Below are positions 20,998 through 30,303 of a stretch of 64,000 bases of DNA, piece after piece. Source of the DNA: Aureobasidium sp. EXF-3400. Lineage: Eukaryota > Ascomycota > Dothideomycetes > Dothideales > Saccotheciaceae. Made by a program: the position numbers and the translations under genes. Each line of letters starts with the position of its first letter. Position 1 is the first letter of the stretch. Location: the NCBI GenBank assembly GCA_024195585.1, contig SWBL01000241.1, positions 17,458 to 81,457 of the forward strand, in the 5' to 3' direction. The notes beneath the pieces are model-generated. The model ran no database searches. It saw only the letters and a program-made list of their open reading frames with translations, and had not been told where the DNA came from.

Positions 20998-22548
20998 ATG
21001 ATAGCTCTACCTCCGGAATTGATATTGAGGGTCATCGACATCGTATTACGGCCAGATCCAGATGATGAAGGGTCATCAAAACCAAGACACGCATCTCTAA
21101 CACTTGTTTCGAAATAATGGCGAGTCATCGTCGAGAGTCGGGTATTCAGTTCTTTACAGGTGCAGAGCACGGAACTGGACACTTTCTCTCAAGTATACGG
21201 AGGTCGACTAGGTACACAAAGGCGTCCGTATCTTTCTCAAGTCATCCTGAGCTGGATGCCAGCTGGCCATTCCAAAAAGACATGGCGAACTCGCTCCCAG
21301 GCCGAACGGGCTGCTGAAAAACAACATAACATGAGAGATTCTCTGCAGCAATAAGGAATGTGTTTACCATTCTCGCCTCCTGGCCCTATGACGCCATGAA
21401 AGATCGACCCATCACTTTGGACATATATCACAAAGAACCTTTACCATAAGACGTAAGGCTTCTGGCTCCAGATATGATTCCTAAGGTTGAACGCATTGCT
21501 AGCTTCAGATCGGATGACCAGATGGTCAGGATAGGAAGTCTACCTCTGATCGCTTCCAGGCTTCCAAGACTGCAGACATGCCATTGGGAGTACTACAATG
21601 GTAACAAGCTCTTAAACTCAATTCGAGTACGGCGGGACCGTTATGGTACGCGACAAATGACCGAGTTTATACACGTCTTAGTTGCTGACCATTAAAATAG
21701 AACTTGCGAGGCATTTGTTCATGCTTGCTCACTCTCCTGAACGTCAGGCGCATTTCAGCATCCGCCCAGATACCCCTGACAACGAGGATCCCGAGACCCC
21801 GAGTTCTCTGCTTCCTGGTCACACAATCGATCACTTGAGCCAATCTCTGCACATCTTCTCTCAGCTCGAAAAATTGTCTGTTCTCGACATTCACGAAGTG
21901 ATAATATCCCCTACACTGTTCTGGCCGTCCGAGATTGGGACCTCGTTGCCTTACTGGCCAAATCTTACCATCCTGCGAGTATCAGTGAACTGGATGGCAG
22001 CTGACGGCGGCTGGTGTTTCGAGCAGAATCCTCATGTCACACCAGACAGTGACGACGATAGATCCTCGATCAACTCTAACTTTGAGAGCATGCCACCAAC
22101 GCCTGAGCGACTCTATGCCGAAGAAGAAGCTCTCGCTAGAACTACAGATTTCTCTGACGATTCTGTATTGGACCCTACCGAATCCGAGTCCGAAAGTCAA
22201 CATGGAGCCATTTACGATACCACACACCGGTTTCGCGCCTGGCCATCTCCGAAGCTGGAAACGTTGCTGCACTCCATGGCCAAAGCAGTGTCCCAAATGC
22301 CGGCCTTGAAGTTCTTCGCCGCTGGCTCTTAAATGCCATTTCCTCACTCCATCGACTTTGAGTTTTTCTACCTGAAGCCTGGAGAAAAGCAAGATCTAGG
22401 TGAGCCCGAATATGGGACAAGATTCGATAAGAACGATATCACCAAAGCAAGGCTGTTCTGGCGAGTTCCGAGATTCTGGCGTATGAGCGAAAGTGTAGAG
22501 AAGCTCTGGAAAGACACTTTAGGCAAAGAGGGGATCATCGAATACTAA
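20998..22548 (+). pseudogene. F-box family pseudogene
   Basis: ATG 20998 opens an F-box motif (MIALPPELILRVIDIVL) followed by HASLTLVSK and WRVIVESRVFSSLQVQ, the usual order in fungal F-box/LRR proteins. The frame is broken by TAA at 21115-21117, a one-base frameshift near 21327-21333, TAA at 21447-21449 and TAA at 22330-22332. Recognisable protein resumes in frame after each one: WRV..., AIRNVFTILASWPYD, DVRLLAPDMIPKVERIASF, and MPFPHSIDFEFFYLKPGE. An intron from about 21643 to 21701 still has a clean donor, a GCTGAC branch and an AATAG acceptor. The final stop is near 22546. The middle carries an acidic, Ser-rich insert (TESESESQ). The parent protein would have been about 490 residues. Confidence 0.75.
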
Positions 22549-23324
22549 GAATGGGTGCTAGGCAAAGCGCACAGCGAGGTCTACAGGGAGTAAAACAAAC
22601 TTCAGACTGATTATGGGTGATAAGATGATCGTATCAGGAGGGGGAACTGAAAAGTCGCAGATATATCACGTGCCTCGACGATTCCCTTCCTCTCTCCTAC
22701 CCACTTGCATCTATCTGCTCCATTTCCTGCCTGATGAGAAATATGCGCAATGATACCTACAGGGAGTCTGAACCTTCAGATTGAGAGATTGAGGGATGTG
22801 CGATAATCAACGATAAAGGACGGTGAGAGAAGAATCAAATGGCCCCATTATATTTTACATCAGTCCAGCCTTTCCTTCAATATCCATTCTGCCCGCTACG
22901 CGCCTGCTCCTATCTGTTCCGTCCTCTTCCAGGAATCATTCACGCGGAGCACGAACCAGCCTTGGCGGGTTCGCAACCGCCCGCGAATCCTTTGGATACC
23001 TGACACTTGGTCTTACATGATGGACTGCATGATTAGCAACTCATTATGAGGGGCGCATGTGCTCATCGAACCAGGCGATAATTCTTGCGTACTTTCCATA
23101 CTGGTGTGACCCAAAATTCGCAGCATTTTTGCGCTAGCGAAGCTGATTTTCCTGTGCATTTCGTTTTCTACTCGCTACAAGAGATTGATGACGAGCATCG
23201 GACGCTGTGAACAGGTATACTGTGGACAAAGCTTGGAATTATTAGATAAATATGTACAGGCCGCGCGCTAAGTCAAGTTATCGTTTCGAGAATCGTAGTC
23301 AGAAATCATAAGTCGTATTTTGAA
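22549..23324. other. Intergenic between pseudogene and R-SNARE 3' end
   Basis: About 775 bases with only short frames and no domain similarity. No RNA gene is recognised. Confidence 0.5.
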
Positions 23325-24105
23325 TTAGTGGTGAATGCATCGCGACCAACCTGTGGTGAGTTAGCGCAACTGTAGCAAGGAAAACGAACGGTCGATTGTA
23401 CACACCAGGCAAACCGCATCCAAAGCCAACCAGCAAGTAAACCAGGAAGATGATGACAAGGATAAGCAAAGCCATCAACTTGACATTCTTCCACCACATC
23501 CTTCGCTTAAGACCTCTGCTTCGGACACGGAAGTCGTGAGCAGAGCCGCCCAGACGGTCCGTCTTATCAACCAACAAGTCGATTCTCTCGCCTCTTTCCA
23601 GAACCTGTTCAATGTTCTTGCTCATGATATCTCTGACATTGTCGATCTCGGCTTGGACGTTCTTGAAAGCGTCGTCCTGGCCAGCTTTTGTAGTTCCGTA
23701 CTCGACCATCAGCTTCTTGAGATCCGAGTTGAAACTGGCGGCACCGTATGAAGGCAGGGAGGCGAAGTCGGCATTGGGATGTTGGTTCAGGAAGCGCTTC
23801 TTGATCTCGACGAGGTAGCCAAAGGGAATGCGACGTCCCAGGTCTTGCTTGGCGATGACGAGGTAGGTGAGACCGGGAGCGTTGGCGTCAGAAGCTGGAG
23901 CAGCGTCTGCGATGTAGTGGATGTGGTTTGCGCCATGGGTGTAGGTCAATTTCTGGGCGGACGAGTGGTCGATCTTGGGAAGAATCAGAGATGCTAGAGA
24001 GGAGGTGGCCGAGGCGGCGGAAGTGGTGTGTTCGGTGAGGATAGTATTGTGGTAGGCGATACACGAGTAAAGCAAAGGCGTCGCTGTGCTACTTGAGGAT
24101 GTCAT
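23325..24105 (-). CDS. VAMP7-type R-SNARE (longin synaptobrevin)
   Basis: Model complement(join(23325..23350, 23407-1..24105)), that is exons 23406..24105 and 23325..23350, 241 residues. The 55-nt intron has a GCTAAC branch and CACAG acceptor; splicing replaces a read-through tail by GWSRCIHH. The N-terminal longin domain (residues 9-130) includes LTYLVIAKQDLGRRIPFGYL. The SNARE motif (about 145-205) is KNVQAEIDNVRDIMSKNIEQ followed by the zero-layer Arg in LERGERIDLL. A WWKNVKLMALLILVIIFLVY anchor follows. In fungi this class acts at the vacuole/late endosome (Nyv1/VAMP7 role). Ykt6 is excluded by the transmembrane anchor, and Sec22 is less likely from the longin sequence. Confidence 0.85.
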
Positions 24106-24275
24106 GTTGATTGTGTGATTATCTGGTCAGGTCAAGAAGAGAGAAGGTCATCGAGAGCGACTTCGATTGGCAAACACGGCCTGAGCCTGGAACGCCTGTT
24201 GCATCATCCCGTCCCCATCGACAGTCACGTGCACGTCGCTCTCCCCACAATTCCATATCGCCCTCCGACTTTTGC

Positions 24276-24803
24276 TCATCTGCGTACCCGACCCTCGTCC
24301 TCGATGTCAAGCTCAATATCGTACTTGACTCGCCAGGGTATTTCCATAGGATAGCTGACTCGAGTGAACCAACAGTACGTTCGTTGCGCTTGCGGACCTT
24401 CTTCCACCCAATATTTTACTCCCGTCCACTTTTCTCCTGGCAAGAGTTGCATGTCAGGTACCTTTCCACCATCGTCTACCCACACTGTTTGACGCAGTAC
24501 CTCCACCACTCTTGTGTTGCTGGCTGGCATTTGACGTCTGGGGGCAGCCGCTCGTCGTTCCTCCGCCTCGCGTTGCTCAGCTATGAATTTCTTGAGTTTC
24601 TTGATTTCGGGATTGTCCGCGAATTCGGGATCGTCCGCGTCTTGAGAGCCTTGTTCGTTAGACGTCTTATTGTCGTTGTTGTTGCTGCTGCTGTTGTTGT
24701 TTGGATCTTTCTGATCCTGACGTGCTTGAGACTCTTCGTTGCCATTGCTTTGGGCGGGCTGTTGTTGGTCCATGTTGCGTCCGGCTTCTTTTTCCCCGGT
24801 CAT
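24276..24803 (-). CDS. Hypothetical Q/N-rich protein
   Basis: An open frame of 175 residues from the ATG at 24803 (MTGEKEAGRNMDQQQ). The first 60 residues are Gln/Asn/Ser-rich, encoded in part by a trinucleotide run at 24668-24703. An acidic-to-basic helix follows (DNPEIKKLKKFIAEQREAEERRAA). The last 80 residues look globular, with several Trp (TVWVDDGG, KWTGVKYWVEEG, CWFTRVSYPMEIPWRVKYDIEL). I do not recognise the family. A 254-residue frame lies antisense to it, but that frame has poorer composition. It lies 170 bp upstream of the R-SNARE gene on the same strand. Confidence 0.5.
   Translation of the reverse strand: MTGEKEAGRNMDQQQPAQSNGNEESQARQDQKDPNNNSSSNNNDNKTSNEQGSQDADDPEFADNPEIKKLKKFIAEQREAEERRAAAPRRQMPASNTRVVEVLRQTVWVDDGGKVPDMQLLPGEKWTGVKYWVEEGPQAQRTYCWFTRVSYPMEIPWRVKYDIELDIEDEGRVRR
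24668..24703. repeat. Imperfect GTT/GCT trinucleotide microsatellite
   Basis: A run of GTT/GCT triplets (CAA/CAG/AAC on the other strand) inside the hypothetical Q/N-rich gene. It encodes an Asn/Ser-rich tract in the chosen frame and would encode polyGln in another. Confidence 0.7.
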
Positions 24804-25091
24804 TCTGAGTGTTGTAGGAATAACAGAATTCGAGTTCCATGCAGGCTTTATATATTTGTTGCTTTGCCACTCTGACTCACATATTCCTAGGTAGACACTT
24901 GACTTGGCACCATCTCGCAAGCGGCTTAGGACTTTATGAGAGCACAGCGGGAGTTTGAGCATATTATCTCAGTGCATTTCGGTCAGTAACGGGATACTTG
25001 AACACAAATGAGATTATCCCCAGCAGCTTCGGACAATCTCTGAGCGACCTTAGAGCCTCTAACATATCATTCATACCCCTATCTCGACCTC
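24804..25091. other. Short intergenic region
   Basis: Nearly 300 bases between the hypothetical gene and the acyltransferase remnant. No supported feature. Confidence 0.4.
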
Positions 25092-25783
25092 TCACTTTGG
25101 CTCCGAGTCCACGATTTGCATGCCTGTCAAGATGCCATTCCATTCCTCCACTCGAACAGCATCTTGATACAATCTTGGAAAAGTCCACTCTGGAACACTC
25201 CAGAAGAAGAACCCCGCCGTCCAGATATAGCCAAAGAACCACCCGAACCAGCTAGCCTCAATCTCCTTCAATCCTCTGGCCCAGCCGACTCTCTGAGCAC
25301 ATAATCTCAGTAACCATAATACTTGAGTTTCCATGAAACACGCCACGAAATTCAGCATGAACCAGAAAACGTCCAGGTGCCCATCCTTTCTGCCATTTTG
25401 ATATGATACGACCGCGTGCAAAATCCCAGAGATTGCAAGGATTGTGAACGGTAAAACCACTTTAACACTTTGGTGCCCCTCTTGAGTCCGAGCATACTGG
25501 CAAGCAGGGTAGAAACATTGGTGTACGGTCTCAAAGCAAGTCGGGTCTACAATTTCGACCAGAAGTTGCGTATTCCGCAAGCCTCCGTCAGCGATCCAAA
25601 CACTGCAGGCCAGTCTTCTGGCTGACCCCTGCAAACCAAAACTCCAAAGCAGGACAGCATTGCATTTGCCGTCTCGTAGAACGCGCCTGTTTCCCAGACG
25701 TTCAACTGTCTTTTGTGCTTGCAGTCTTGCGAATCCGAATTCATCGATTGTCGTTGTAACACGCTATGCCTTCTGTTGCACAC
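25092..25783 (-). pseudogene. Wax-synthase-like membrane acyltransferase remnant
   Basis: Reading the minus strand from 25783, CRGQPEDWPAVFGSLTEACG followed by IRNFWSKL matches the PxDWPxLFGSLxEAYSxRxFWG block of fungal wax-synthase-like MBOAT acyltransferases. A TAG then interrupts the frame where the family has a Trp. Similarity continues as TRLALRPYTNV and LGLKRGTKVLKWF, shifts frame, and resumes as PFTILAISGILHAVVSYQNG with further transmembrane helices (DVFWFMLNFVACFMETQVLW; GWFFGYIWTAGFFFWSV). Full-length members are about 350-450 residues, and the N-terminal half is not recognisable upstream. I therefore read it as a truncated pseudogene. Family members often sit in secondary-metabolite clusters, but no such cluster is visible here. 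Confidence 0.65.
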
Positions 25784-26816
25784 GAATCTCTGAACAACTT
25801 GTTGCTATAAATGGTGTCAAGATGGACATCCATTGTTGCAACTATCCGCATCGATCAAGTTTACGCAGAGCCAGCTTGTGAAGCCGCTTTATGGTACGTT
25901 TGCGTTGACCTTATGCATACATCAGATGAAAGCTCCAGCAAAATCATCGAATCCAGCTGGATAACCAACGGCTGCTTCTCCCGAGATTGTGGTTGATACA
26001 GACATAGAACTCCAAGGAAGATTGATTGATACATCTCCACACGGATTTGCGGGTGCAAGATGGAGAGTGTGACCTGAAGGATTTCTGCTGCTTGATTATA
26101 TTATGTACAGCATACTTTGTGGAGGATCGCTGGCGCGAAGGATTTGACCATAATCACAACAGCCATCTCTACAAAAATAGCGTGTACCAGGATTTAAACC
26201 GCGAGACTGGAAACTGCTCGTGAAAGTTTGCAGGTGGCACATTCTGCTGTCTAATTCAGACGGCGTGGTGGCACTCTCAGGATTGATCTTGTTCAAGACT
26301 GCAAGAAAGAAGAACAAAAGAGCCGCGATTTTGTTACGGCTTGCGCTCACCCTTTGCTTGCTAGACTTAACTAACAGCAGAATTGATGCAACTTGTCCTG
26401 TTCAGGCCCATGAGATGTGTTTCGGCCGACGAACAGAAGTCTGAGCGTTTTAAGCTCGATACGTCATCGGCTTTAACGATAAGGGCTTCTTATCATCATG
26501 ATCTGGAGCTATAGACAGCTCTTAACTCCGTTCTGAGCATCATGACCTTCCTTTAGAAGATAGTTCGTAATGAACAAGAGCCTCGGTGACATACTCCGCT
26601 ACGTTCCGTAGCTAAAAGAGCGGTCATACCATATCTCCGGCCAGAAGCTCTAGATTTATCGTCCGATGAGATCACTAGATCAAAGCTGTTGGGCTGGGGA
26701 AGCTGCGGAAGCATAAGAGAAGGGGAAGGTGCTACCCCTTTGCTCGACTGAATTTCTTTTTGTCCACCTCATCGAACCCAATTGCATCCAACACATACAC
26801 CAAATTCATCGCAACA
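25784..26816. other. Gene-poor stretch upstream of alcohol dehydrogenase
   Basis: About 1 kb. The proximal part may contain unrecognisable N-terminal remains of the acyltransferase. The last 100 bases are a C/A-rich leader just before the dehydrogenase ATG. No other gene is supported. Confidence 0.45.
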
Positions 26817-28105
26817 ATGTCTGGTACCGACTACAAGTTTGAAGGCTGGCTCGGCCACGACGCTGAGTCCGTCAAGGGCAACATGAAGTGGGGTGAATTT
26901 GAGCCCAAGAAGTGGAGTGAGTAGATCGAGCTTGGAACAAGATGAATGCGACTAACTCTCATTAGGCGATGACGACGTTGATATCAAGGTCTCCCACTGT
27001 GGTATCTGCGGTTCTGACCTTCACACACTGAAGAGTGGTTGGGGCGCGACACCGTACCGTAAGTCGTTGCTGGCTACATGTCATAATACTGTTCGCATTG
27101 GCTCACAATCTTCCCAGCTTGCTGTGTCGGCCACGAAATCGTTGGTAAGGCCGTCAAGGTTGGAAGCAACGTCAAGCACGTCAAGGTTGGCGACAGAGGT
27201 ATGTTCTTTACGGATGACAACATTCACCTAGCCCGAAACTAACGCGTTTGTAGTTGGTGTCGGCGCCCAATCGAACAGCTGCGGAAAGTGCGAGGACTGC
27301 AAGAACGGCGAACAGAACCACTGCTTGAACGGCACCAACACATACGGCGACAAGTACAAGGATGGCAGCGGCAAGTCTTACGGTGGTTACGCTACCTATG
27401 CTCGTCACCCTGGCAACTTTGTCTTCAAGATTCCCGATGGTCTTGACAGCGCTGAGGCTGCTCCTATGCTTTGTGGTGGTGTTACCGTCTACTCGCCGCT
27501 GAAGAACTATGGTTGTGGACCTGGCAAGAAGGTAAGCTTCAGACATTGGCAAACATTTCTAGACTCCTTCTAAGTCTCGACAGGTCGGCATCGTTGGTGT
27601 CGGTGGTCTTGGTCACTTCGGTGTCCTCTTCGCCAAGGCTCTTGGAGCCGATGAGGTCGTTGGTATCTCTCGTAAGGCAAGCAAGAAGGACGAGGTTCTC
27701 AAGCTTGGTGCCGATAGATACATCGCCACCGACGACGACAAGGACTGGGCACAAAACAACCGCCGCACTCTTGACTTGATTGTCAGCACCGTCTCGAGCG
27801 GCAAGATGCCTCTTGATGGTTACGTCTCTCTCTTGAAGACCAGAGGTACGCTCATTCAGGTTGGAGCACCTGACGCCGGCGAGCTTCCCAACATCAACGC
27901 CTTCACTCTGATCATGAACGGTATCAAGGTCGGCGGTAGCGCCATTGGACCTCCTGACGAGATCAACGAGATGTTGAAGCTGGCAGCTGACCAGAAGATC
28001 CACCCTTGGATCCAGAAGCGTCCCATGAAGGATGCCAACGCAGCCATTGTCGACATGGATGCAGGCAAGGCTCGTTACCGTTACGTTCTTTGCAACGACG
28101 AGTAA
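26817..28105 (+). CDS. NADP-dependent cinnamyl-type alcohol dehydrogenase
   Basis: Five exons: join(26817..26916, 26966..27058, 27118..27198, 27254..27531, 27584..28105), 357 residues, all phases checked. This is a zinc medium-chain dehydrogenase of the Adh6/Adh7/CAD group. The catalytic zinc motif is HCGICGSDLH with GHEIVGKAVKVG. The structural zinc site has four Cys in SCGKCEDCKNGEQNHCLNG. The Rossmann motif is GIVGVGGLGHFGVLFAKALG, and the Ser after the next strand (GISRKASKK) favours NADP(H). It should reversibly reduce aromatic and branched aldehydes in the cytosol. All five exons look healthy, in contrast to the decayed DNA upstream. Confidence 0.9.
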
Positions 28106-28258
28106 ATGCTCGAAAATTTATGATTTGAAGAACCTTCATTTGGGGAAAGGATAAACCATTGGAACTTTTGGACCTACATAGATGGATGTAGACGAATATG
28201 ATACAACACAATAAATCTTGTTAAATCTGCTGGCTCTTTCCTGAATGGCATTAAGTGC

Positions 28259-29812
28259 TCATAGAACGTATCGGAAATGAAGGTTCTCCTTGTCAGTGAG
28301 ATCTCTGAATGCAAGTCGGTCAGCGTATTCTTCGTCGAGGTTAAGCACATCCCTTCGCTTGTTCTCGCGCCACATGACATAATATAGAGCACAAGAGGCA
28401 GCAATTGTGATGCAGTAGAATATGATGAGTCCAGTCCAAAGCTCGGGATAGTGTTCGCGACGAGTCTGACTCTTGATGAGCTGCGGGCCAACAATGTTGC
28501 CCACACAGTAAGCAACAAAGATGGCAGCAGACATGAAACTCTTCTTGGTTGCACCTGCCACGTTCGACATGCCCAAGGCAATGATCAGCGAGACCACAGG
28601 ACCGAAGAAGCCAATGATAGAGTAACCAACTACCGGAGCGGCGGCATGATGTGTCCAGTGTGCTTTCCAGATCAAAGCGCAACCGACGATGACCGGCAAA
28701 CAGCAGAGTACCAGAATGAAGATTCTGACGTTTCTGACGTAGAGTGGGATGAAGCCGGCCAGCAAGATACCCAGCCAACTGATGCCGCCGACAGGGAACT
28801 GTAGTAGAATTGATTGAAGAGTGTTCCAGCCGAAGGTGCTGACGATCAATGGTCCAAACCCAGCAACGGCACCATTGACAGTGTATGCGCAACCCATCAT
28901 GATGAAAATCAGGTATACCTTGACATCCAACAGAGCTTCTTTGATCTGATACATCTTGATCTCCTTGCAGCGAACACCAGTCTGGCCTTTGCGGAGCCTC
29001 TCGACAGCAACGATGCGCTCTTCCGGAGTCAAGAACCAAGCACTGACCGGCGAGTTTGGGACCAGAAAGCACCAGCCACCAAAGATGATTGTCAAAGCAC
29101 CAGCAAGCAGATAGATATACTGCCAGCGTCTCAGATCACCTCCAGTAATCTGGCCAAAGCCATAATTCAGCGCACTTCCAATGATGGTGAAGAGTCCCGT
29201 ACCCGAGAACCACCAAGCCTGTCGGAAAGTCTGCTCTCTCTGAGTGTAATAGCTAGAGACAATGCAAGAGAAACCAGTCGGGATAATGCTTTCCACAAAA
29301 CCCAAAGCGAATCTTTGCACGAACAAACCACGCCAATCCTGCACTGCAGCAGTGCACATACAGATTCCACCCCAGAGCACCACAATAGGACCTAGGATTC
29401 TGCCGATGTTGAACTTTTGCAATGCGAAGCTCATTGGATATAAGCCTGCGAGCATTCCAAAGTAGAATAATGAAGTCGCCCAACTCAAGCGGTCTGTATT
29501 GGTTGTCGGAGGCTTAGTCGAATGATCGACAACGGTGAGATGCAGGTCTGCTGTCATGCCAAACAGTACTGCACTGCCTAGAATAGCTTTGTCGTAGTAC
29601 ACGAGTCCGTAGCCAATGACCATTGCCGGCATGAGAAAGAGGTCGATTTTTCTGAGGACGCGGCGTTCGAGCGCTGGATCTATTTCCCGTGCCCTCTCGC
29701 CAGCGAGTGCGAGAGCTTCATCTTTGGATCCTGATGCATCCGTTGTCGATGTCTCGGCGGAGATCCTGGGTGGTGTCTTTTCTGACGGTTGAGCTTCCGA
29801 TGGTCGCTCCAT
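28259..29812 (-). CDS. MFS anion:cation symporter (Dal5/Tna1-like)
   Basis: A single-exon protein of 517 residues. The N-terminal 45 residues are cytosolic and Ser/Thr-rich. They are followed by EIDPALERRVLRKIDLFLMP, the typical entry to TM1 in allantoate/nicotinate permeases of the ACS family. TM1-2 contain YYDKAILGSAVLFGM, and the family's RFALGFVESIIPTGF block sits in TM4. The central loop includes RWQYIYLLAGALTIIFGGWC and FLTPEERIVAVERLR. TM7-12 follow, then a DEEYADRLAFRDLTDKENLHFRYVL tail closely matching this family. Substrates of relatives are carboxylated compounds such as allantoate, nicotinate or dipeptides; the actual substrate is unknown. Confidence 0.88.
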   Translation of the reverse strand: MERPSEAQPSEKTPPRISAETSTTDASGSKDEALALAGERAREIDPALERRVLRKIDLFLMPAMVIGYGLVYYDKAILGSAVLFGMTADLHLTVVDHSTKPPTTNTDRLSWATSLFYFGMLAGLYPMSFALQKFNIGRILGPIVVLWGGICMCTAAVQDWRGLFVQRFALGFVESIIPTGFSCIVSSYYTQREQTFRQAWWFSGTGLFTIIGSALNYGFGQITGGDLRRWQYIYLLAGALTIIFGGWCFLVPNSPVSAWFLTPEERIVAVERLRKGQTGVRCKEIKMYQIKEALLDVKVYLIFIMMGCAYTVNGAVAGFGPLIVSTFGWNTLQSILLQFPVGGISWLGILLAGFIPLYVRNVRIFILVLCCLPVIVGCALIWKAHWTHHAAAPVVGYSIIGFFGPVVSLIIALGMSNVAGATKKSFMSAAIFVAYCVGNIVGPQLIKSQTRREHYPELWTGLIIFYCITIAASCALYYVMWRENKRRDVLNLDEEYADRLAFRDLTDKENLHFRYVL

Positions 29813-30303
29813 TGTCGTCTTGGTACTAATGCCTGAGGCAACAAAAATCCTTTCGGTGGTGGATGCGCAGGTACTCGTGGGGTGTATTCACTTCTCAGTG
29901 GAAGGCATGTGGTTTATATGAATACTCACGTATCGTGACTCAAAGCAGCATGCAAAATCTGTTGAACTCTACCTTGGTGGCTGCTCAGCCGTGTCTAGCC
30001 AAGTCGCATGCATAAGTGACATCCCGCAGCGCTGTCGGAGATGTTGGGTGCTTCGGCTGCTCGGCTAAATAAAGGCTGACTCATGTGGCCTCAGGCATTT
30101 CGTGCAGCAGAACAGTTCAACTACACTGTTAGACAATTCTTCGAACGTTTGAGCCAAGTCTTGGATCTATTCAACGTATTTTTGAGTGTCATATCTGCTC
30201 GCTATATGCTTCAGCTTTGCGTCGCAACAGCAATCTTTCGAGTTTGCTTGGACGAAGACAACATGCATGGACACCAGACTCTGTAGCAGATACAAACATC
30301 ATT
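29813..30303. other. Intergenic promoter region of the MFS permease
   Basis: About 490 bases between the permease start and the DUF3405 stop codon. No gene seen. Confidence 0.45.

Noticed and set aside
24111..24875. 254-residue plus-strand open frame
   Set aside because: It lies antisense to the Q/N-rich frame. Its composition (runs of V/A/L from a GTT/GCT microsatellite) looks like a translated repeat rather than a protein, and no domain is seen.
25861..26350. Minus-strand frames upstream of the wax-synthase remnant
   Set aside because: I looked for the missing N-terminal half (the RGIGWxW-type block) but found no convincing match. SRGLNPGTRY is too weak.
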